NCBI GenBank assembly: GCA_027563935.2
Contig: CM050449.1
Location: 45,048,507 to 45,112,506 of the forward strand
Source: Costus lasius
Lineage: Eukaryota; Streptophyta; Magnoliopsida; Zingiberales; Costaceae
Length of the DNA stretch: 64,000 bases
Reading direction: 5' to 3'
The position numbers were made by a program, and so were the translations under genes. Of this stretch, positions 24,769-36,900 are shown piece by piece. The notes under the pieces were generated by a model. That model saw only the letters and a list, made by a program, of their open reading frames with translations, made no database searches and was not told the origin of the DNA. Numbering within the stretch: position 1 is the stretch's first letter; each line of letters starts with the position of its first letter.

Positions 24769-26387
24769 GACTTGCAAGACTCGAACGATGTTTTATGCTT
24801 TTCTTCCATGCTCACATGCCATATCTCTATTTTCGTAAATAGCATGATGCATGGCAATCGATTTTTTTAAAAGTAGAAAAATTAGGGTTTCTTGTTTCTA
24901 TCATCCTCTCAATCTCTTTTGGAATTTTTGGACTATTTTTCTTGTTTGATTTAAAGATCAAAGGCGCACGTAATTTTGTCAAGTAGGACGGGCATTGTGT
25001 CTTCGGACTGGCCAAGTCTCTTGATCTGACAAAATTGCCAGCCGAAAGGATCTCTGAAATCATCATGAAAAATAAATCGCAATAAACCAAAAGACTTGTG
25101 AGAAGAAGATGAGAAAAAGAAACTGGTTTTATGAAAAAGTAAAATTTCAAATTTTATGTTTTTCATGAGCATGTAGAATTGCATGAGTAAATACCTTGAT
25201 TGGGCATAATGTTGTGATCATGAGTCAACCCCCTCTTGCATGCCTGTGCGGCCTGCGTGCCATCTTTTTATTATTAAGAGGAAGATTAAGGGCTAGGCGC
25301 ATCCTTCTTGGACCTTGATGCTCGCATCTTGCTTGATGGCGCAAGCATGCATGGTGATGCATGCAAGCTGGTGCTTGGTTGCTTGGTGGCGCAAGAAATC
25401 TTGGCCCCTTGCATGGTGGCGCACCTTCCTTGGAGGAAGACCATGGCATTGGCCGAACCTATGGGGAACTTCGAAAGTATTCCTCTACGGTTTGAGAGCT
25501 AAACCATGGGAGAAGGACCCTGAAGCCAACCTTGAAGTTCAAGCTAGAGGTCGGCTAGGCTAGGTCTAGTTTTTGGGGCTTGAGTTCTAGGACAAGAGTT
25601 GAACCTATTTCATGGCATGGATTGGTTCAATGTCTTGTATAGGATATGATCACATCATCCTTTACTGCTTTCATTATTATCTGCAGAAGCATGCCTGAAA
25701 TGTTTTACCGTTATGTTATCACTATAGGATTGCATGCCTGTAATGATAGACATAAGATAAAACTGAGATGATGAGACCTTAAACAAAAACCCTCAATTAA
25801 AATATCAAGTCTGGTAGCCTTCTAACGCATAGCCCTCACTAAGCTATCGATCAGTGGGGTTGTGAATTGTTTCCCACCCTCGTGGGACACACCCACTTAT
25901 CTTTAGAAAGTGCGTGGCGGCAATGGTTTCCCCAGTCCAGTTTTAACCTGGGCGTGCCTTCGCAAGGAAACTCGTTGGCCCTGGGCATAACGGTTAGGAA
26001 TGGACTTGACTGGAAGTTCACATGTGCTGGGCACATGGTGAAAGTCTAGAGGCATCGTTGAGAGGTAAAGGTTTCATGTTGTATCCAGCCCTCGCTGGAC
26101 ATGAAATGCCCAGACTGTCTCGACAAGGGTAGTTGCTTGGAGCAACCGGCCGGCGCGCCCACCTTAGGAAGCATGGGTTACTTTGTGCATCTCATCCCAC
26201 CCTCGTGGGACGCAAAGCCTCATGTGAAATAAGGATCCCATCTCACTAGGAAGTTTTAAACTTCTCGATTGACTTTGTGGGTTGTCAATTTGAATATAAA
26301 ATAGTGGGAGCCATGGTCATTTAAAACAAGTCCAGTTTAAATGATTCGAAGTAGTACTAATCTGTTCTTCTTGGGTGTTGTAGAACA
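24769..26387 (+). other. A2 5' leader with three hairpins
   Basis: A 1.6-kb untranslated leader. It carries hairpins CCCAC-CCTC-GTGGG at 25873-25886, TCCAGC-CCTC-GCTGGA at 26084-26099 and TCCCAC-CCTC-GTGGGA at 26195-26210. The last lies about 180 bases before the gag ATG. Open frames here (for example 25308-25563) lie on both strands and show no recognisable protein. Confidence 0.75.
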
Positions 26388-28352
26388 ATGGCTACGAACA
26401 CTGGCGGATTATCACTGCGATCACTCCTTGATAAGGATAAGTTAGTTGGAACTAACTTTATGGACTGGCATCGGAATTTGAGGATAGTCCTCAAGCTCGA
26501 GAAGAAGCTGTATGTCCTTGAACAGCCACTTCCTGTGGCTCCTCCGCCTAATGCCCAAACGGCAGATAGAGATGCTTATAGAAAGCATCAGGATGACTCT
26601 TTGGAGGTTGCATGTCTTATGCTAGCCAGTATGGCACCTGAACTGCAGGTGCAATATGAGGAGCAGAACGCTTTTCAGATGATTACTCGTCTGAAACAGA
26701 TGTTCGAGGCTCAGGCTAGAACTGAGAGATTTGACACCGCCAAAGCAGTCTTTCGGTGCAAGTTGTCTGAAGGTGCACCAGTGAGACCCCATGTTCTCAA
26801 ACTCATTGGGAATGTTGATCATCTCAGGAGACTGGGACACACCATAGACAACGAGCTGGTTGTGGATCTTATTCTTCATTCCCTGCCCCCTAGCTTCAGT
26901 CCGTTTATCATTAACTTCAACATGAACCGGATTGAGTGCACACGGGAGGAATTGATGAATATGCTCCAAACAGCCGAGCGAGAGATGGGTAAGACCAAAC
27001 CCAATTCTGTTCTTTTGGTCCCTGCGACCAAGAAGATAAAGAAGAAGGGTAAGGCACGTGCTAAGAGCAGTGCCAGAGGTCCTACCAAAGCACTGAAGAA
27101 AAGGGCGAAGAAGTCAAAGGAACAAAGGTGTTTCCACTGTGGCGAGCAGGGCCACTGGAGAAGGGACTGCAGGCAGCTTCAGAATGAGGAGAAGAAAGGC
27201 TTGGCCTTAACTTCTAGCTCAGGTATTTATGTTACAGAAGTCAACCTTTCTACTTCTATGTCATGGGTATTGGATACCGCATGTGGAGCTCATATTTGTA
27301 CAAATATGCAGGGGCTCAAGAAAAGTAGATCGGTGCGGCTTGGAGAGATTGACCTACGCGTTGGAAACGGGGCACAGGTTGCTGCTGTTGCTGTAGGCGT
27401 TTTGACTCTCTCCTTGCCTTCTGGACTTCAATTAGAACTAGACAGTTGCTTTTGTGTACCTTCTCTAACAAAGAACATTGTATCCATTCCTTGCTTGGCG
27501 AGGAAAGGATTTAAATTTGAAATAAATAAGAACTCCTGTTCTTTTTCATTTGCAAATATGTTCTATGGGAAGGGTACTTTGTGCAATGGTCTATATATCT
27601 TGGATATGGAAAGTTCTATTTGTAACATAAGCAATAAAAGGACCAAACTGAGTGGTTCAGTTGGTGCTTTCCTATGGCACTGTCGATTAGCCCATATAAA
27701 CAAGAATCGCATCCAACAACTCCATGCAAATGGATTGTTAGATTCAAGTTCCTTGGAGGAATTTGATACTTGTGAACCTTGTTTATTAGGGAAGATGACA
27801 AAGGCACCCTTCACCAAGATTGGTGAGAGGGCAGAAGGTTTATTGGATCTCATAAATACTGATGTGTGTGGGCCCTTCAATAAACAAGCCAGAGGAGGGT
27901 ACAACTACTTCATTACCTTCACTGATGACTTCAGTAGGTATGGTTATGTCTACTTAATGAGACATAAATCTGAATCCTTTGAGAAATTCAAGGAGTTCAA
28001 GAATGAAGTAGAGAACCAGCTTGGAAGATCCATTAAAGCTCTTCGATCAGATCGAGGTGGAGAATACCTGAGTGGTGAGTTCTTTGACTATCTGAGAGAG
28101 TGTGGGATCATATCCCAACTCACTCCTCCTGGAACACCTCAATGGAATGGTGTGTCTGAAAGGAGAAATCGAACTTTATTGGATATGGTTCGATCCATGA
28201 TGAGTCATACAACTCTACCTTCATCATTCTGGGGGCATGCACTAGAAACAGCTTCTCTGATACTGAATAATGTTCCATCTAAGAGTGTCTCCAAAATACC
28301 ATACGAGGTGTGGAGTGGGAGACGCCCTAATCTCACGTTTATCAGGATCTAG
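26388..28352 (+). pseudogene. A2 gag-protease-integrase, first part of gag-pol
   Basis: Start ATG at 26388 (MATNTGGLSLRSLL) is the first in the frame and matches the A1 start. Residues about 8-200 are UBN2-type gag that would form the particle. Knuckle C248-C251-H256-C261 would bind RNA. Protease has D296 in WVLDTACG. The GAG-pre-integrase zinc residues include H431, C462 and C465. The integrase triad is D492, D555 and E591, giving D,D-35-E. Translation stops at codon 655 (TAG at 28350-28352), where relatives have Trp in IWGCEAYVK. The frame continues open directly afterwards, so a single base change is the only break. Confidence 0.93.
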
Positions 28353-30133
28353 GGATGTGAGGCTTATGTCAAACGTCAAGATTCTAGCAAGCTAGAACCT
28401 AGATCTGATAAGTGTGTGTTTGTGGGGTATCCTAAGGAAACTAAAGGATACTACTTCTATGTCCCAACCGAGAACAAAGTTTTTGTTGCTCGGGGTGCTG
28501 TCTTTCTAGAGAAAGAATTTCTTATGAAAGAAGTTAGTGGGAGGAAGTTTGACTTGGATGAGGTCCAAGTGCAAGCACAAGACAAAGAGATGGAATCTGA
28601 GCCACCTGCACCGGTTGCTAGGCAACCTGAGGCTCAGACACAGGTCCCGCGTAGGTCTGGGAGAATTCGTCGTGCACCTGAAAGGTATGGGTCGCTACCG
28701 ACCCAACACGATGTGATCTTCATCATTGAGGATGAACCTAGAACCTATGATGAGGCGGTCAGTGGACCGGACTCTGAGAAATGGCTTGACGCCATGAAAT
28801 CTGAGATGGATTCCATGTCGGCTAACCAAGTCTGGGATTTGGTTGAGCTGCCTGATGGGGTAAAACCCATAGGGTGTAAATGGGTCTTCAAGAAGAAGAC
28901 AGACATGGATGGCAAAATAGTTACCTATAAGGGTAGACTAGTGGCTAAAGGATTTAAACAAGTCCACGGGGTGGACTATGATGAAACCTTCTCGCCAGTT
29001 GCCATGATTAAATCCATTCGGATTCTGCTTGCTATAGCTGCATATCATGACTATGAGATATGGCAGATGGATGTGAAAACAGCGTTCCTTAATGGGAAGC
29101 TGACTGAGGATGTGTATATGACACAACCTGATGACTTCATCCATCCTGCAGAGGCTAATAAGGTCTGCAGGCTAAAGAGGTCCATTTATGGATTAAAGCA
29201 AGCATCTCGAAGTTGGAATCTTCGATTTGATGAGGCCGTGAGAGATTATGGCTTTATCAAAAGCGAAGATAATGCCTGTGTATACAGAAAATTCAGTGGG
29301 AGCTTGGTAATTTTTCTGGTCTTGTATGTTGATGACATACTGCTCATCGGAAATGACATCCCTAGTCTTCAAGCTGTGAAGACATGGTTGGGGAAGTGTT
29401 TCGAGATGAAAGACTTAGGGGAGGCCGCCTATATTCTAGGCGTGAGGATCTACCGGGATAGATCCAAGAGGCTCTTGGCCCTTAGTCAAAGTACTTACAT
29501 TGATAAGGTACTGGAGAGGTTCTACATGGAGCAATCCAAGAAAGGATACCTTCCAGTGAGACATGGCCTTACTCTCTCAAAGAGCCAGTGTCCTACAACA
29601 CAGGCTGAGAGGGATGACATGAGTCGAATTCCTTATGCTTCGGCAGTAGGATCGATCATGTATGCAATGTTATGTACTAGACCAGATGTGGCATATGCTG
29701 TGAGCATTACCAGCCGATACCAATCCAATCCAGGTCTACAGCACTGGGTGGCTGTAAAGAACATCCTAAAGTATCTGAGAAGAACAAAGGATTTGTTCTT
29801 GGTCTATGGGGGACAGGAAGAGCTCAGTATGCAGGGCTATACTGATGCATCGTTCCAGTCTGACCCTGACGACTTTAGATCGCAGGCCGGCTATGTGTTC
29901 AAGATAAATGGAGGCGCTGTATGTTGGAAGAGCTTCAAGCAATCCACCATAGCAGATTCTACAACCGAAGCTGAGTATGTGGCTGCTTCTGAGGCAGCCA
30001 AGGAAGCTGTTTGGATAAGGAAGTTCTTATGTGATCTTCAAGTGGTACCTAGTGCAATGGATCCCATTGAACTCTACTGTGACAACAATGGAGCAATTGC
30101 ACAAGCCAAGGAACCACGGTCTCATCAAAGATC
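28353..30133 (+). pseudogene. A2 RT and most of RNase H, second part of gag-pol
   Basis: Same frame as the preceding part. It gives the integrase C-terminal 'CVFVGYPKETKGYYFY' block, the linker 'RRSGRIRRAPERYGS', RT with KWVFKKKTDMDG, RLVAKGFKQ, QMDVKTAFLNG, YGLKQASRSW and YVDD at polyprotein residues about 980-983, then RNase H with TDASFQSD, STTEAEY and CDNNGAIAQAKEPRSHQ. D2 interrupts at 30133 within an Arg-Ser pair. The last codons lie at 38729-38873. Apart from the stop before it, this part is uninterrupted up to the insertion. Confidence 0.93.
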
Positions 30134-31320
30134 TGTTGGGGTATGCCCTTAGGCTAATGTTTGAGGCCTTGGGATTGTAACAGTATCATGTAATAAACTC
30201 TTCTGTTTATAAAGGCATGGTTGTTATTCAGTTTGTTACCTTATCTGCTGTAATAAGTGTACTTCTGATTAATGTCTCAAAGCTGTTCAGCTAGGCTGAC
30301 AGACTTTATGTCCTTAGTCGAGATATCTTGGTGAACATGAGACAGCCTTGATATGATTGAGACTAATATGTGTTCTAATCTTATAGGATGCTTCGAGCAT
30401 GGAATAAGGTGTAGACTCATGGGTACATTGGATGTACTGGACAGACCCTACTAGGATATTCAATTGTTTGTCACGATGTGAATATTCCTTGATTGCAACA
30501 AGTGGCACATTTCCTCTGACTTGAGATCACTTGTGTTTCTAAATGATGGTTGTCATTGTTTTGAGGTAGTTCAATATCATTTGAAAGATAATGATTATAG
30601 ACTATCTTGGATGGTGATCTTGAATCAGGTTAGGGCACTGGTGATAGACATAGGATTGCCGTCTCCTTGTTTAAGGAGTGTGATATTCTACAGGGCCCCC
30701 CCCTTGATGAGATGATTGAGAAAGTGTATGGCCATACCCAGGTGACTGTGTTCATCTGATCTAATCATGCTTATCATATTGGAGCTACAAGCTTGACACG
30801 CTTGTCCAATAAGAATATCCAGTGGCAAAGGAAACATGTATGCCTTGTGAGTTAGAGTCACACTTGTGCTGTGGTTTGGGTGAAGTCTTGGAAGACTCTT
30901 TCCTTTCTATCGGGAGACAGTGATGTGTTGCTAGATACCCCTCATCACTTGGACGATTTTTCTCTCTTCTCGTGTGACAAAGCTCTCGACGAGTGAAGAG
31001 GAAGTTCTTCTTAGCCAAGCCCAAAGGATCTCATCTCCTCCACGCAAAAAGGACCCTTGAAGCTTTGCTAGCACAAAGACGACAAGGAGAAGCCATTCCT
31101 CATCGTGTGTGCGTCGACTAGGGAGAAGATCCCTTTCGGTCTTTGCTTCCAACACACCATCCAACGAATGGCGATGGTATGAATCTTCTTGATATTTGCA
31201 ATCGGTTTTTCATAGTTGATCATATATCATGCTAGTGATCCTTAAAACCCTTATTCCGCTGCGATGTTACACATGCGCCCATTAGGGTTTTTCGCTCCCC
31301 CTTGAAGGGGACCCCTTACA
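30134..31320 (+). repeat. D2 5' LTR with internal deletion
   Basis: 1187 bp from TGTTGGGGTATG to ...CCCTTACA. Compared with the 3' LTR it lacks the bases equivalent to about 37855-38340. The join is near 30940-30945, where both deletion ends share CCTCA. Confidence 0.93.
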
Positions 31321-31322
31321 AT

Positions 31323-31334
31323 TGGTATCAGAGC
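31323..31334 (+). promoter_or_regulatory. D2 primer-binding site (tRNA-iMet)
   Basis: TGGTATCAGAGC starting three bases after the LTR end. Confidence 0.9.
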
Positions 31335-33139
31335 AGGCTTTTATGCATGATAAATATGTTTGCTGTGATTTGTGATCCTTGTATGCGCCATATTACTAGA
31401 TCTAGGCTACATGCGAAACTTTACTAGTTATGTATTGTTGTTGGCGCATGTATGTAGGTAGTGCTTCTATAAGTTGTTTTTGATGTTTATCTTAAAAACA
31501 AAATGACTTGCGCGCTTACCATTAGATCTAAATGGCACCTGCAGTAAACCCTTAGACGGGTTATTAGGGTTGAAGTCGTCCTCTAGTTTAGATCCAACTG
31601 GTCTGATCAGACTATCTGACAGCCTAGATGGGTCGACCAGAGAGCACCTGTGCGCAAGCCATAGGTGGCTCTAGGTCGACTGCAACAAAGGCGTGTAGCG
31701 ATGTCTGATGGAGACACTTTATGAACGCACATGAGTTAGGCCCGGGGTCACACCCGTTTGCCAGATCTCATAGTGGTTGTTCAGCCCTGCCGCATGCATG
31801 TTTGACCACTGGGTCAACTCAAGTCAGTTAGGACTTGGTGCATGCAAGGGCAATGGATCTGACTAGGTTGGATGAGTGGATCCCTAGTAATGGACCGTTG
31901 TAAGGTTGTAGGGCCTATAAGGAAATTAAAATTCATACCTATGGGGTTTTTCGAAATTTAATTTCATGAATGGATCACATGATGATTGATGCATATGTAT
32001 GTTTATTTAATCTTATGTGGGCTACCCATGTTAAATGTGTGCTGTGCTGGGGCCTGCGTGCCTGGAAATGATTTTGTAAATTAATTTTAATTGTGATCTG
32101 CGAATCACCCTGTACTTAATTTATAAAATGTAATTGACCTGCGAGTCAATCTTGTCTAGATAGATTAATTTGTAAATTAATCAGACAAGAGCACAGAACA
32201 CTCTTGACAGAGGCGCATCAGCAAGTGGCTTGACCAGGTGGGAGGTCTAGGGTTCGACCCTAGGACCTGGCGCAAATTCCTGGTGGGCGCACCAGATCTG
32301 CAGATGGCGCTTGAGCCCTGTTTTGGGCCATATGAGCAGCAAAAGTCCCATTATGAAAAGCAAGTGAAGACTTAAGTTAGGTTAAGGTCTTACTTAGGCT
32401 ATGGGCTTTTACCACATAAGATCCATGCTTTCTTTTATTGTTTTATAAGTAGAACAGCATGTTTTAATTTATCTTCTGCTATCACCATAGGAATTGTATG
32501 ATAGTAAGGAAGATAAAAGACCGTTAAAATCCAACGCTAAAATATCAAGCTCGTAAGCCTTCTGACGCGAAACCTCACTGTTCTGACTATCGTTGGAGCC
32601 GTGTTGTACCCACTCAGTGGGCACGTCCATCTATCTTCAGACGGTGTGTGATTACACCTGCGTGTTACAGAGTAGGGATTTATCCCTTCTCGTTGCTCAG
32701 CATAGCACGTGGTGGTCCAGGGAGTAGGTCGGGTCAGCTTGACCATGTAGGCTACATATGTGGCGCATATGGTAGCACATGGAGGTAGCCATCTGTGGGG
32801 TCAGAGATTGTGTTGTACCAACTCAGTTGGCACAGTCGGCTGGATTGCCCAGATGAAGGGGAATCGCACGGGTTGGCGATTGGCTGGCACAGCCTACCAG
32901 AAATTAATGCTTGTCCTCTCTGTGCATCTTATCTCGCCTGAGCGGGACGCGGAGACCAAGTATGAAATCTGGATCCCATCTCACTAAAAGAGTTCTACTC
33001 TTTCGGGCTGTTTTGCTGGATTTTTCAGCCAGATAAAATAGTGAGAAAAGGAATCATTCTTAAGTCCTGATTGATTCTTTACATTGATACTGACCTTGTT
33101 GTTCTTGCATTGTTGTAGATTCCTGCAGCAACGAACACC
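31335..33139 (+). other. D2 5' leader with conserved hairpins
   Basis: A 1.8-kb leader. Hairpins CCCAC-TCA-GTGGG (32609-32621), CCAAC-TCA-GTTGG (32818-32830) and CTCGC-CTGA-GCGGG (32933-32946) match in order and spacing those of A2. A stronger hairpin at 32244-32267 has a 10-bp stem, one bulge and loop TCG, and contains GGTTCGACC, similar to a tRNA B box. No credible protein is encoded before 33140. Confidence 0.75.
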
Positions 33140-33910
33140 ATGAGCTTCAATGTGCGATCCCTACTGGAAAGGGAGAAGTTTGCTGGGCCGAACTTCTCTG
33201 ACTGGTTTGGACACCTTAAGATCGTTCTTAAGGCAGAGAGGAAACTGTATGTCCTCGAGACGGCGATACCGCCGCAGCCCGCTCCGAACGCCGCAAGGGC
33301 GGTTCGGGATGCCTATGAAAAGCACGTCAATGATAGCATTGATGTCGCTTGCCTGATGCTGGCGTCTATGACGCCACCGCTGCAGCGTCAGCATGAGGAT
33401 ATGTCGGCTATAGAAATTATAGCGAACTTCAAGATGCTGTATGCTGCACAGGCGAGGACAGAACGCTATAATCTGACGAAGCTGTTCTTTCAGAGCAAAC
33501 TGGCCGAAGGGAGCCCAGTGGGAGCTCACGTGCTCAAGATGATTGGGCACAAGGATGCTCTAGAAAAACTGGGGCATACCATCAACCAGGAGCTTGCTGT
33601 AGACATTATTCTGCAGTCTCTTCCGCCCTCTTTCGATGCGTTCATCATTAACTTTAATATGAACAAAATCTATTGTACTCCGGCAGAGCTGCTGAATATG
33701 CCCTTGACTACTGAGGAAACTCTGAAGGGTAAGCCTTCGACCTCTGTCTTGATCGTTCCTTCAAGGAACAAGAAGAAGGGGAAGAAGGGCAAGGCCCCCG
33801 TCAAGAACTACAACAAGGCTCTGAAGCAAAAGGTTAAGCGGTCCAAGGAATACAGGTGTTTCCACTGTGGCCAGCTGGGTCACTGGAAAAAGGACTGTAA
33901 AGCGCTCTAA
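33140..33910 (+). pseudogene. D2 gag, ended early by a stop codon
   Basis: ATG at 33140 opens MSFNVRSLLEREKFAG, a UBN2-type gag with the GPNFSDW, ARTERYNLTKLFFQSKL and INFNMNKI blocks, a basic stretch KKKGKKGK and the knuckle C240-C243-H248-C253. Codon 257 is TAA at 33908-33910 where D3 has CAG/CAA-type Gln (ALQGDKKGS). The next part remains in the same frame. Without readthrough only a 256-residue gag would be made, and the pol part would be lost. Confidence 0.93.
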
Positions 33911-36900
33911 GGAGACAAGAGGGGAAGCATCGCTTCTTGCTCAGGTATATTCGTGACTGAAGTCATGTTTTCATCTTCTTCTATATCATGGGTGTTGGAC
34001 ACTGCATGTGGAGTTCACATTTGTTCAAATGTACAGGAACTCAGGAGAAGAAGACAGGTGGGACAGCATGAAGTAGACCTACGCGTTGGAAACGGGGCAC
34101 GGGTTGCTGCTGTTGCTGTAGGAGACTATTTCATCACTTTACCATCTGGCATTGTATTGGAATTAAACAATTGTTATTTTGTACCGAGTATTACTAAAAA
34201 TATTATCTCAATTCCTGCTCTTGTCAGGAAAGGATTTGCCTTTGAATGCAATATTTCAAAGTGTGTTTTATCTTATGATAATATTGTTTATGCAACTGGT
34301 TCAATTAACAATGGGTTATTCATGTTGGACATGGAACATTCGATACAAAACATTGATAATAAGAAAGCCAAGTATGCTGATGACAGCACCTTGCTATGGC
34401 ATAGTCGTTTAGGCCATATAAACGAGAAGCGCATTAAGCGGTTGCATGATCATGGACTGCTGGGATCATTCTCCTATGTGGAGATTGATACATGCAAGGC
34501 TTGTTTAATGGGTAAAATGACGAAGTCTCCTTTTCCTCACAAAGGTCAAAGGGCTTCAGGTTTACTTGACCTTATACACACTGATGTGTGTGGGCCATTT
34601 AGTAAACATGCCAGAGGTGGTTATCAGTACTTCATAACCTTTACTGATGATTTCAGTAGGTACGGTTATGTCTATCTTATGAGACATAAAAGTGAATCTT
34701 TTGACAATTTCAAAGAGTTCAAGAATGAAGTACAGAATGAGCTAGGCCGAAATATCAAGACACTTCGCTCAGATCGAGGTGGAGAATACCTAAGTCATGC
34801 ATTTACTGACTATCTGAAAGAGTGTGGGATTATCTCACAGCTCACTCCGCCAGGAACACCGCAATGGAATGGTGTGTCCGAGAGGAGAAATAGAACGTTA
34901 CTTGATATGGTTCGTTCTATGATGAGTCAGGCTACTCTTCCTTACTCTTTTTGGGGTTTTGCACTGGAAACAGCTGCAAAGGTACTAAACCGAGTGCCAT
35001 CCAAGGCAGTTTCAAAGACCCCATATGAGTTATGGTATGGGAAACAGCCAAGCTTGACATTTATCAGGATCTGGGGTTGCGAGGCTTATGTTAAAAAGCT
35101 CGCCTCTGGGAAACTAGAGAGCAGATCTGACAAATGCATCTTTGTCGGTTACCCTAAGGAAACTAAGGGTTATTATTTCTACGATCCCAAAGAGAACAAA
35201 GTATTTGTTGCTCGGACGGCCATATTTCTTGAGAAGGAGTTCCTTCTGCAAGAAGCCAGTGGGAGAGAAATAAAACTGGATGAGAATTTAGAGGAAGGAC
35301 AAAGTAGTCAAGCACAGTTGGATGAGCCTGAGCCGGTCGAACAGGTTACTGAACAACCTGAGGCTCAGATATCACGGGAACCGCGAAGATCGGGTCGGAT
35401 CCGTCGACAGCCTGAGCGCTATGACGGAGTCTACATCATTGATAATGATGAACCCCTTACTTATGCGGATGCGATCAGTGGACCGGAGTCAGCTAGATGG
35501 CTTGAAGCTATGCGAGCCGAGATGGACTCCATGTCAGATAACCAAGTCTGGGATTTGGTTGATCCGCCTCCGGGAGTAATCCCTATAGGCTGTAAATGGA
35601 TCTTCAAGAAGAAGATTGACATGGATGGTAACGTAGTTACCTATAAAGGCAGGCTAGTTGCGAAAGGTTTCAAACAAATCTACGGGATAGATTATGATGA
35701 AACTTTCTCACCTGTAGCCATGTTTAAGTCTATTCAGATTCTTTTCGCGATAGCTGCATATTATGATTATGAGATCTGGCAGATGGATGTGAAAACAGCT
35801 TTCCTTAATGGAAATCTGGATGAGGATGTGTATATGACACAACCTGAGGGTTTCACTAATCCATCAGATCGTCATAAAATATGCAAGTTAAAGAAGTCTA
35901 TTTATGGACTTAAGCAAGCATCAAGAAGCTGGAATATTCGTTTTGATGAATCAGTTACTGAATTTGGTTTCATCAAGAACGAGGATGACCCGTGTGTATA
36001 TAAGAGGTTTAGTGGGAGCGTAATTACATTCCTAGTCCTCTACGTCGATGATATCTTGATCATTGGAAATGATATTCCTAAAATGCATGCGGTTAAGGCA
36101 TGGTTAAGGAAATGTTTCCAGATGAAAGATCTAGGAGAAGCAGCCTATGTATTAGGTGTGAAGATCTACAGGGATAGATCTAAGAGGCTTCTCGGGTTGT
36201 GCCAGAGTACTTACATCGATAAAGTCCAGGAAAGATTTCATTTAGAGAATTCTAAACGAGGATATCTTCCAGTCAGACATGGTCTGAATCTTTCGAAGAG
36301 TCAGTGTTCACAAACACAGACTGAGAAATATGAAATGGACAATACGCCTTATGCTTCGGCTATTGGGTCCATTATGTATGCGATGTTGTGTACTCGCCTA
36401 GACGTTGCTTACGGGTTAAGCGTGACCAGTCGGTTCCAAAGTAATCCAGGTATGGCGCACTGGATTGCAGTCAAGAACATTTTAAAATATCTGCGGAGGA
36501 CCAAAGATATGTTCTTGATATATGGTGGTCAGGAAGAACTCAGTATTGAAGGATATACTGACGCTTCGTTCCAGTCGGACCAGGATGATTTTCGATCGCA
36601 ATCAGGCTATGTTTTTAGCTTGAATGGTGGAGCAGTGGTGTGGAAGAGTTTCAAACAGTCAACTGTTGCTGATTCCACAACAGAAGCCGAGTATGTTGCA
36701 GCCTCGGAAGCATCCAAGGAGGCAGTCTGGATTCGTAAGTTCTTACGGGAACTTGGTGTCGTTCCTTCGAGTGCAGATCCTTTGGTTATCTTTTGTGATA
36801 ACACTGGAGCAATCGCACAAGCAAAGGAACCTCGGTCGCACCAGAAGTCCAAGCACATACAGAGACGGTTTCATTTGATCCGGGAGATCATTGATCGTGG

